Source: Elusimicrobiota bacterium
GTDB taxonomy: Bacteria > Elusimicrobiota > Elusimicrobia > UBA1565 > UBA9628
Length of the DNA stretch: 56,216 nt
NCBI GenBank assembly: GCA_016209035.1
Contig: JACQWX010000095.1
Coordinates: 1 to 56,216, forward strand
Direction: 5' to 3'
Shown here: positions 49,485 through 56,216 of the stretch, in pieces
Numbering within the stretch: position 1 is the first letter of the stretch
Layout: each line of letters starts with the position of its first letter
Notes under the pieces: model-generated
The model's input: only the letters and a program-made list of their open reading frames with translations
Told to the model about the DNA's origin: nothing
The model's database searches: none
Program-made: the position numbers and the translations under genes

Positions 49485-51499
49485 TCACCATAGGCGGAAA
49501 TCCGCTCCCTTGCAGACCGGGATCTGCAGGCTGTTGTCGCGCGCGGCGGCGTCCTTGACCTCGGCCTTGACGCCGTCGCAGACGGCCAGCGCGCTGGACG
49601 AACCCAGCCTCGGCCGGAAGCCGTCCCAGGCTCGCGTAGACCTCGGCCAGGGAGACCGCCGTGGTCTTGAGCAAGCCGGGATCCCCGTCCCAGGAGAGCA
49701 GGTAGGCGTCGTGCGAGGCCGGGTCCGGCGCGCCGTGGCCCGAGTAGTAGAAATAGACCTTCGAGCCGGGCTTGGCGTTCTTGGGCAGCCAGGATTCGAG
49801 ATAGCCTTTGATGCGGCCGGCCGTGGCCTTGTCGCCGATGAGGCGCACGATGTTCCCTTCCGGGACTCCCAGCCTGGTCAGATGCGCGGCCACTGCTTCC
49901 GCGTCGCGCTGGGCGAAGTCGGCCTTGGGCAGATGGGAGTCCTGGTAGGATTCGATGCCGATGACCAGGGCCAGGTCATCGGGGCGCGGCGCTTTCGGCG
50001 GGAAAGCAGGCTGGTCCACGTCCGAGGCGTAGCTCTTCTGGCTCCCGCGCTTGAGCTCGGCGATCTGCGACTCGAGGGCTTTGAGCTCCGTCTTGGCCGC
50101 GTTCTCCCGCTTGAGCTTCTCCAGTTCGGCCAGCTTCACGGCGACTTCGGGGTTGTCCGCGTACTGCACGCTCACGGCCGGCGCGGGAGAGGCGCGCTCG
50201 GCCCGGCCCAGGTCCACGCGCGCCAACGCTTGGGCCTTGCCGGAAGCCGCAGCCAGCGGCACGGCCGCGTAGGTCTTGCCCAGCACGTCGAATTCCGCCG
50301 AGGCCAGGGCGAGCTTCGTCCCGTGGCGCTCGAAGACCAGACGGGGGTTGGAGGATTGCAGGGCCCCGTCGAAGGCTTGGGCCTGCTCGGGAGGGATCGT
50401 CTCCCGCAGGACGAAGGCCTGCCTGAAGTCCTTGGCATAAGGGCTCTCGGAGGCCACCTGGGGAGAGAAGGTCTGCGTGTTCGGGTCATAGTCCCTGGCT
50501 TGGACGACCTTGGGAGAGCCGAACACGATGGAAAGCGCCTCTTGAAGGACCGCGTTCCTGCGCCAGGAGGGATAGTCGGAGGCTTTCTTGTCATGAGCCG
50601 CAACCGCCTCTTCGTAGCTCCTCTTCTCCTTGGCCACGCGCGACTGAAAGGCCGCAGCCGGCTCATAGTCGCCCTGGACCAGCTTGGGCGCCTGCGGCCT
50701 GGGTCCGCCGACGAACCTCTCGAGGTCGCGCCGCAGGAGGTCCCCGGCCGCGGCTTCCACGTTGGCCCAGGGAGAGGCCGCTGAGTCGAGCTTGAAGCCG
50801 GAATCCTTGAAGGGGTTCGCCTCCCAGACGATGCGGCCTCCGGCCAGGCCGCTCCTGCGTTCCGAGGGAGTGGATGCGACGCGCGCCAAAGCCAGTGAGC
50901 GGGCGCGCCGCTCCGGGCCTTCGGCCTGGGCTTGCGCCAGGAGGCGCAGGATCGCATCCTTGGGGCACGAGGATTCCTGGCCTGTGCAGACCCAGTACGA
51001 ATCCAGCCCCCCGGCAGGGGAGGCCCCGCAGTCGACGAGGGTCTTGACGGCGTCCAACCGTCCCTGGTAGGAGGCGTCTTCGAGCGCGGTCGGCCGCTGG
51101 TAGCCCTTGGAATCAGGGTCCGCGCCGTGCTGGAGCAGGAGTCCGACGATCCGCGTCTGGCCGGCGTACGCGGCCTTGCCGAACGGTATCCCGATGTTGG
51201 GGTCAGCCCCATGCTCGAGCAGGACCTTCACGACATCGGCGCTCTCCTTGTAGACCGCGTCCTCGAGCGCGGTCGAGCAGGACCTTGACGACTTCAGCGC
51301 TGCCCTTGGCGGCCGCTCGCGCCAGCAAGGTCCAGCCGAAGCCGTCGTCGCCGTTGGGGTCCGCGCCCTGGGTGAGGAGCGCGGCGACCTTCGCAGAGTC
51401 CCCCTCGTCCAGGGCCTGGACAAGGCCGGGCGGCGGGGCCGCGGACGCGGAGGAAGCGGACGCGAGGATGACGGCTAGGGCGAAGAGGTTGGATCTCAT
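49485..51499 (-). pseudogene. Broken ankyrin-caspase gene, paralogue of 29359-31191
   Basis: The start MRSNLFALAVILASASSASA (signal peptide) begins ankyrin repeats in frame 1. Near 51270 the reading shifts to another frame (TALEDAVYKESADVVKVLLEHGADPN), as if part of a repeat were deleted. A long middle region leads to a caspase-like domain with the histidine (YYSGHGAPDPASHD). Near 49610 the frame shifts again, and a third frame encodes KAEVKDAAARDNSLQIPV to GADFRLW, which aligns with the C-terminus of the intact paralogue. The segment that should hold the catalytic cysteine (residues about 503-575 of the paralogue) is missing. It ends the glgC operon, 6 nt after the hydrolase gene. Confidence 0.75.
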
Positions 51500-51505
51500 G
51501 ACTCT

Positions 51506-52183
51506 CTACGGGGCCTCCAAGCCCCTCCGGACCGCGCCGCCGAAGGCCTGGCGGAAGGATACGTCCTTCTCCAGCTTGCGGCACAAGGGCGCGGAGACCT
51601 CGAGCTGGACTCCTGCCTGCTGGCTGCGGTTGACGATGTTGCGCGGCCCCGAGCCAGGCAGGCGCCGGCAGGGCTCGTTCGCCGGGATGCCGGCCTCGGT
51701 CAGGCTCTTGACCATGGAGGCGCGCTTGGCCGCGTTGGCCCCCCCCACGCACACGGACTCTACCATGTCGCGGGCCCCGTGCACCGACACGGCCAGGACT
51801 GAGGAGGTCGCCAGCGCCACGGCCGCCGGGTCGTCGAAATGAGAGGCCGTCACATGGAGCCTGCGGCACTTCTTGAAGGATCGGGGGCACTCGAAGAGGT
51901 AGTAGTTCCAATCGCTCCCGGCCACGGCCAGGGCGCCCTGGGAGGTCCCGGGCTCGATGTTGCCCCCGTGGATGGCGAACACGGTGACGGAGGACTTGCG
52001 GTCCTCGAAGCGGACGCGGTAGTCCTTCCCCTCCCGGGATGCTTCCTTCATAGAGAGGAAGTCGGGGTAGAGGTCCTTGGACTTCTCCTTGGCCGCCGGT
52101 TCCTGGGCGAGGGCCGGGACCGCCAGCGCGGCGGCGGCCAGCAGGCGCCAGGAAATGAGCCGCCGGGCCTTCGCCCGGAGCAC
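51506..52183 (-). CDS. Poly-gamma-glutamate hydrolase-like secreted protein
   Basis: 225 residues from a GTG overlapping the transketolase stop (TAGTG). A signal peptide (LLAAAALAVPALAQ) precedes a domain matching the phage PghP/YjqB (DUF867) family: TVFAIHGGNIEPGTSQGALAVAG, YYLFE, LHVTASHFDDP and VLAVSVHGARD, the histidines being likely zinc ligands. Family members cut poly-gamma-glutamate or related amide polymers. Here it would act outside the cytoplasm. Why it follows a transketolase is unclear. Confidence 0.8.
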   Translation of the reverse strand: MLRAKARRLISWRLLAAAALAVPALAQEPAAKEKSKDLYPDFLSMKEASREGKDYRVRFEDRKSSVTVFAIHGGNIEPGTSQGALAVAGSDWNYYLFECPRSFKKCRRLHVTASHFDDPAAVALATSSVLAVSVHGARDMVESVCVGGANAAKRASMVKSLTEAGIPANEPCRRLPGSGPRNIVNRSQQAGVQLEVSAPLCRKLEKDVSFRQAFGGAVRRGLEAP

Positions 52184-54537
52184 TAGCGCTGGGCCTCGGC
52201 GAAAGGCGAAGGCAGCTTCGCCTTGCACCAATCCCGGACCGCCTTGAGCTGGGAGGGGCCGTCGATGCCGGCCTCGGCCAGCACGCGGTCGCCCTGGCCA
52301 GAGCCGAGGTAGTGGCCTGTCCTGAAGGCGTGCAGGGACCGGCGCAGCCCCTCGTCGGACCTGACCCAGCGCCACAGGGTGGGCAGGGTGAAGTCCGTGA
52401 TGCCCATGGCTTGGGTTGCGAGGCGCTCCGGGAAGATCGCCGAACGCTCCTTCTGCGGGAGGAGGTCGAAGAGCTCCGCGCTGGCGACGTAGAAGATGTT
52501 GAGGTCCAGCCCCTCCCGGTCGATCATGGGCAGGGCGTCGCGCACGAAGGCGATCGCGACCCCCGAGCCTTGCAGGACCACGGTCCGGTCGCTCTTGCAG
52601 CGCCTGAGGGCGTAGACGCCCTTGGCAGCTGCCTCGGCCGGCGGCAGGCGCATGGCCGCGCGGTCCGGCACGGTCTCCGGCGGCCGGGTCACGAAGGGCG
52701 CCAGGAGCGCGGGCCTGGCAGCCAGGCCCGCGATGAGGAGCGGCCAGACCTCGGATGGCTCCCACGGGACGAGCGTGATGGCGGTGCCCTCGGGGAAGTT
52801 GTTCTGCAGGAGCTGGAGCGACTGCGGGTCGGCGTGCGTCGGCCCGTCCTCTCCTGTCTTGGGCCCGGCGTGGGCGTTGATGATGATGAAGGTGCGGTAG
52901 GGCCGGCCGTCCACGGAGCGCCGGGCCTGCTGGCCGATGACGTGGAGGCGCGCCGGCACGTGTTCGAGCGCGGCGATGAAGGAGGCGTAGGAGCTGGTCG
53001 CGCCGATGTGCCGGCCGAAGGCCGCCAGGCCCCCCATCATGGCGCCCATGGCGTCCTCGCAGATGCCGCCGACCGAGGCGAGGCGCGACCCGGGGTTGTT
53101 CCGCGAGTGGAAGAAGCCCTTCGGGAATCCCTCGTTGAGCACGGAGACGCTCGTGGAGTCCAGAAGGTCGGCCGCGCAGCCGATGAAGGCGCCTTTGGTG
53201 AGCTTGTTGAGGTGGCTCAAGGATGCGCCCATGGCCTGACGGATGGTCACGGACTGCCCCGGCTTGTATGAGACCTCGGCCGGCGGCTGGGCGGGGCTTA
53301 AAGGGGCCTCGTACAAGGCCTTGAGGTCCGGACCGTCGGCCCTCAGGGAGCGCGCCTGGGACTTGAGAAGCGAGCCCGCGTCCTCGATGCGCTGGGCCGC
53401 GGAGCGCGCGGTCTTGCCCTCGGATTCGAGGGCCTTGCGGATGATGGCGAGGCACGCCCAGTAGGCGGCCTCAAGCCGTTCCGGCGTCTTGTCGCCCTCG
53501 AAGCGAGGGAACTCGACCTTGAACCGCTGCTCGAAAGGCTCAAGGGCCTTGTAGAACCCGGGTGAGCAGCACGGATGGCCCGCGCCGTGCGACTTGCGGC
53601 CTTCGATGCCGTACTGCCAGCCCTTGACCGTGCGGTAGACGACGGCGGTGGGCTGGCCGTTATCGATACTGGCGGCCAGTTTCTGGCCGCCATGGACGAG
53701 CGCGAAATCCAAGCCGTTGGGCACCTCAATGACGTTCCAATCGTGGAGGTGCAGGAGTTCCGCCGGGTCCCACTGGACGTAGTCCCCGGGCCTGTCGCCC
53801 TCGGCGCAGACATGGTCCGAGTCGATGGAGGCCTGGTTCCAGTCAACGTGGAGGGTGAAATTCGAGATGCCCATGGTGGCCGCGGAGGCGAGGGCCTCAT
53901 GCACGCGGCCCGGCGTCATGCCGCCCTCGCCCTCTATGGCGTGGATGCGCGGCGCCTGGCCGCCGAAGGAATCCAGGGCGGCCAGGGCGATGCCCATGGC
54001 GGCCGGGACGCCCACTCCGCTGGCGCCGGTGGCGATGGGGATGAAGGGAGTGGCCGGCGTGGGATGGCCGTCCAAGGCCTTGGCCTTGTACTGCCTGAAC
54101 AGAGGCGTCGGCTCCGTAGGGTTGCGCCGGAAGCCCAGAAGGTCCTCGAAGCGTATCTGCCGGGAGGCGTCGGGCAGGAGCGAGGGCTTGGCGATGCGCA
54201 CGCATTCGTTGCGCAGCCCCCAGAGCGAGTAGAGGCCCATGGCCTTGTGCCCGGCCGCGTAGCAGAGCAGGTCGTTGGCGGGGTCGGCCGGGTCCCGGTA
54301 GTCGTAGGCCATCGCGTCGAAGACGAGGACTTGGGCGATCCTGCCCGAGGAGATGCTCCCTCCCGGGTGCCCCGAGGTCGGCACGAAGTTGAAGAGGGTC
54401 GCGACCAGGGTCCTGTAGACGAGGTCCAGGTCCTCCCAGAAAGCCGGGTCCGCGAGGGGTTCTTTCTGGGCCTTGAGGAGCTGGCCCCTGCGGGCGCGGA
54501 GCTTCACGGTGCTCACGGGGTTCTCGGTTGCGCTCAT
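52183..54537 (-). CDS. Transketolase-like thiamine-diphosphate enzyme
   Basis: 784 residues, starting within ATGA shared with the glgC stop. The N-terminal domain has the transketolase substrate/TPP pattern (FVPTSGHPGGSISSGRIAQVL, AAGHKAMGLYSLWG) and the TPP motif IEGEGGMTPGRVHEAL with N in DWNQASID. The middle pyrimidine-binding part (GGICEDAMGAMMGGLAAFG, HAGPKTGEDGPTHADPQ) and a C-terminal domain follow. It is about 120 residues longer than typical transketolases and the second half is divergent, so a substrate other than pentose-5-phosphates is possible. Cytoplasmic; cotranscribed with glgC. Confidence 0.85.
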   Translation of the reverse strand: MSATENPVSTVKLRARRGQLLKAQKEPLADPAFWEDLDLVYRTLVATLFNFVPTSGHPGGSISSGRIAQVLVFDAMAYDYRDPADPANDLLCYAAGHKAMGLYSLWGLRNECVRIAKPSLLPDASRQIRFEDLLGFRRNPTEPTPLFRQYKAKALDGHPTPATPFIPIATGASGVGVPAAMGIALAALDSFGGQAPRIHAIEGEGGMTPGRVHEALASAATMGISNFTLHVDWNQASIDSDHVCAEGDRPGDYVQWDPAELLHLHDWNVIEVPNGLDFALVHGGQKLAASIDNGQPTAVVYRTVKGWQYGIEGRKSHGAGHPCCSPGFYKALEPFEQRFKVEFPRFEGDKTPERLEAAYWACLAIIRKALESEGKTARSAAQRIEDAGSLLKSQARSLRADGPDLKALYEAPLSPAQPPAEVSYKPGQSVTIRQAMGASLSHLNKLTKGAFIGCAADLLDSTSVSVLNEGFPKGFFHSRNNPGSRLASVGGICEDAMGAMMGGLAAFGRHIGATSSYASFIAALEHVPARLHVIGQQARRSVDGRPYRTFIIINAHAGPKTGEDGPTHADPQSLQLLQNNFPEGTAITLVPWEPSEVWPLLIAGLAARPALLAPFVTRPPETVPDRAAMRLPPAEAAAKGVYALRRCKSDRTVVLQGSGVAIAFVRDALPMIDREGLDLNIFYVASAELFDLLPQKERSAIFPERLATQAMGITDFTLPTLWRWVRSDEGLRRSLHAFRTGHYLGSGQGDRVLAEAGIDGPSQLKAVRDWCKAKLPSPFAEAQR

Positions 54538-55772
54538 GTCAGGACCGTCCTTTTCGGGATGACCACGATGCCGCTGGGGCTGACGAAGAACTTCTTCCTG
54601 TCCTCTTCGATGTCATAGCCGATGGACATCCCCTCGGGCACGCGGACGAATTTGTCGATGATGGCCCGCTGCACGCGGGCGTGCCGGCCCACCTCCACGC
54701 CGTCGAAGAGGATGGATTCCCTCACCTCGGCGTAGGAGTTCACCCTGACCAAGGGGCCGATGACCGAGTTGCGCACGCGGCCGCCGCTGATGATGGAGCC
54801 GTTGCAGATCAGCGAGTCCAGGGCGACGCCCATCCTGCCTCCCGGCCCCTCCTGGGAGAACACGAACTTGGGCGGCGGGGTCTGCATGGGCTTCATGTAG
54901 ATGGGCCAGTCGGTGTCGTAGAGGTTGAAGAGGGGGTCGACCGCCACGAGGTCCATGTGGGCCTCCCAGTACGCCTCGATGTTCCCCACGTCGCGCCAGT
55001 ACTTGAAGGCCTTCTTGTTCTCGTCGATGAACGGGGCCGCCATGACCTTGCCGCGCGCCATCATCCTGCCGACGATGTCGCGGCCGATGTCGTGGGAGCT
55101 GGCTTTGTCGGCGGCGTCCTCCTCGAGCGCCTCGAAGAGGGGCTTGGGCCGGAAGGCGTAGATGCCCATGCTCGCCAGGCACATGTCGGGCCTCTCCCGG
55201 ATGGTCGGGGCGTCCTCGGGGGCGGGCTTCTCCTTGAAGTTCACGATGCGGTTCTCGGAGTCCACCTCGAAGATGCCGAAGAACCGGGACTGGTCGCGCG
55301 GCATCTCGATGGCGCTGATCACCATGTCGGCGTTGTTGTCGAACAGCATCTCGATCATGTGCCGGTAGTCCATCTTGTAGATCTGGTCGCCGGAGAGAGA
55401 CAGCAGGACGTCCGGGTTGGCGTGCTGGATCGAGGTCTTGTTCTGATGGATGGCCGCGGCCGTGCCGGTGTACCATTCCTCTCCCGTGCGCTGCTGGGGA
55501 GGCAGCGGGTCGATGAACTCGCCCAGGTGCGGACGGCTGATGAACCGCCAGGCCTCGCGCAGGTGCGCGTCGAGCGAGCGCGACATGTACTGGGTGAGCA
55601 CCAGGATCTTGCGCAGCCCGGAGTTGATGCAGTTGCTCAGCGTCATGTCGACGATGCGGTACATGCCGCCGAAGGGCACCGCGGGTTTGGCGCGGTCGCG
55701 GGTGAGGGGCTCGAGCCGCTCGCCCTTGCCGCCCGCGAGGAGGACCACCAACACCTTGTCGAGACGAATCAT
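54534..55772 (-). CDS. glgC: Glucose-1-phosphate adenylyltransferase
   Basis: 412 residues. The nucleotidyltransferase signature is at the N-terminus (VVLLAGGKGERLEPLTRDRAKPAVPFGG), followed by YRIVDMTLSNCINSG, GTAAAI, DQIYKMDY and a C-terminal left-handed beta-helix (GVALDSLICNGSIISGGRVRNSVIG). It makes ADP-glucose, the committed step of glycogen synthesis, and complements glgB at 27438. First gene of the operon glgC-transketolase-hydrolase-caspase. A TATAAT box and a 14-bp palindrome lie upstream. Confidence 0.95.
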   Translation of the reverse strand: MIRLDKVLVVLLAGGKGERLEPLTRDRAKPAVPFGGMYRIVDMTLSNCINSGLRKILVLTQYMSRSLDAHLREAWRFISRPHLGEFIDPLPPQQRTGEEWYTGTAAAIHQNKTSIQHANPDVLLSLSGDQIYKMDYRHMIEMLFDNNADMVISAIEMPRDQSRFFGIFEVDSENRIVNFKEKPAPEDAPTIRERPDMCLASMGIYAFRPKPLFEALEEDAADKASSHDIGRDIVGRMMARGKVMAAPFIDENKKAFKYWRDVGNIEAYWEAHMDLVAVDPLFNLYDTDWPIYMKPMQTPPPKFVFSQEGPGGRMGVALDSLICNGSIISGGRVRNSVIGPLVRVNSYAEVRESILFDGVEVGRHARVQRAIIDKFVRVPEGMSIGYDIEEDRKKFFVSPSGIVVIPKRTVLT

Positions 55773-55836
55773 CGCTGCCCAGCGCCTCCGGCACCGGCGG
55801 CTCCCAGCCGCCGGCGCGCCGCACCATTCGGAAATG

Positions 55837-55862
55837 GTGACCTAGGTCACACCATCATTATA
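55837..55862 (-). promoter_or_regulatory. glgC promoter with palindromic operator
   Basis: On the minus strand a consensus -10 TATAAT (55862-55857) is followed by a perfect 14-bp palindrome GTGACCTAGGTCAC (55850-55837) placed over the expected transcription start. A leader of about 70 nt then reaches the glgC ATG. The palindrome is well placed for a repressor. Confidence 0.55.
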
Positions 55863-55933
55863 TTACTTTTCCATCGGGCGCAAGTCCGCATGGGGCGCGC
55901 GGGTGCGCCGAAAATTTAGGGGTGGGCGGCTAC

Positions 55934-56215
55934 CTACCCGGCCCAGGGATTGCGGCTGAAGGGCTTTTCCAGGTCCCTTTCGGCCAAGGCATCACTGGGC
56001 CGCTTGCGCGCCAACGGCAGGATCAATAGGTCGCAGAACATCGCGTCGAAGATCCGCCTGAGCGTGTCCATCTGCACCCCGCACTTCCCGGCCTCCAAGC
56101 GGGCGATATGAGGCTGCGGGACGGCGCAGCGTCTGGCCAGTTGCGCCTGGCTCATGCGCAGCGCTGAACGAAGGGCTCTTACCAGGACCGCCGGAGGTGC
56201 TTGGGCGGCCGAAGG
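55934..56215 (-). CDS. XRE-type helix-turn-helix regulator, 5' end cut by window
   Basis: The frame stays open to the window edge (VLVRALRSALRMSQAQLARR...), so the ATG at 56155 is internal and the true start lies outside. The visible part holds an XRE HTH (MSQAQLARRCAVPQPHIARLEAG) followed by VQMDTLRRIFDAMFCDLLILPLA, as in the DNA-binding partner of the mobile mystery protein pair and related antitoxin-like regulators. The C-terminal tail is basic. Its partner, if any, lies outside the window. Confidence 0.75.
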   Translation of the reverse strand, partial: PSAAQAPPAVLVRALRSALRMSQAQLARRCAVPQPHIARLEAGKCGVQMDTLRRIFDAMFCDLLILPLARKRPSDALAERDLEKPFSRNPWAG

Positions 56216-56216
56216 C

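Noticed and set aside
1-56216. CRISPR array
   Set aside because: No regularly spaced direct repeats with unique spacers were seen; the repeats found are palindromic and dispersed.

Overview
The window is a high-GC (about two thirds G+C by eye), densely packed bacterial chromosome segment with about 47 genes or gene pieces on both strands. Signal peptides, several lipoboxes, LysM/FecR surface modules and a Wzx-type flippase point to a diderm. The eukaryote-like repertoire (Ser/Thr kinase, FGE-sulfatase-type domain, Sel1, ankyrin and caspase domains) and two proteins with long low-complexity leaders after the signal peptide are compatible with an Elusimicrobiota-like lineage. That assignment is inference, not proof.

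Layout. 0-6 kb: Ser/Thr kinase plus FGE-domain protein, a flippase followed by a frameshifted small gene, and a dipeptide epimerase. 6-13.4 kb: HEAT-like secreted protein, HtrA-type protease, a heterodimeric ABC exporter with two small downstream genes, and a PII-like protein. 13.7-16 kb: tRNA-Arg, a ribbon-helix-helix regulator behind an AT-rich repeat array, and an orphan FHA-GAF histidine kinase. 16-25 kb: M42 peptidase, a pseudouridine synthase fused in frame to a lipoprotein metallopeptidase, a YfhO-LysM-FecR fusion, a YdcF-like protein and a Sel1 protein. 24.9-33.5 kb: a glycogen/alpha-glucan operon (GH57, GlgB, ankyrin-PDZ-caspase lipoprotein, GH13, zinc-ribbon protein). 33.8-36.6 kb: an unrecognised two-gene unit of lower GC encoding a probable secreted zincin. 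37-39 kb: ECF sigma, anti-sigma and a coiled-coil protein. 39-43.4 kb: AI-2E-type transporter, an interrupted LOG-family gene and a P1 peptidase. 43.5-47.4 kb: a lower-GC island that looks like integron cassettes without an integrase, carrying a restriction-modification pair and a HEPN-AEP gene, both apparently frameshifted. 47.5-56.2 kb: an MFS-like protein, a glgC-transketolase-PGA hydrolase-caspase operon, and a partial XRE regulator.

Most unusual signals: (1) three copies of a 63-nt (21-codon) hairpin element inside coding sequences, in both orientations, with the stem re-paired in one copy and a stop codon in its loop splitting the LOG gene; (2) two attC-like sites bounding restriction and HEPN-AEP cassettes; (3) a second ankyrin-caspase gene, broken and lacking its catalytic cysteine, in a second glycogen operon; (4) two in-frame fusions with a signal peptide buried mid-protein; (5) four intergenic palindromes sharing the end GGCGYCWGGC; (6) -10 boxes (TATNNT) 6-9 nt before the start codon of many first-in-operon genes, suggesting leaderless transcription, while operon-internal genes use Shine-Dalgarno sites and 4-nt overlaps.
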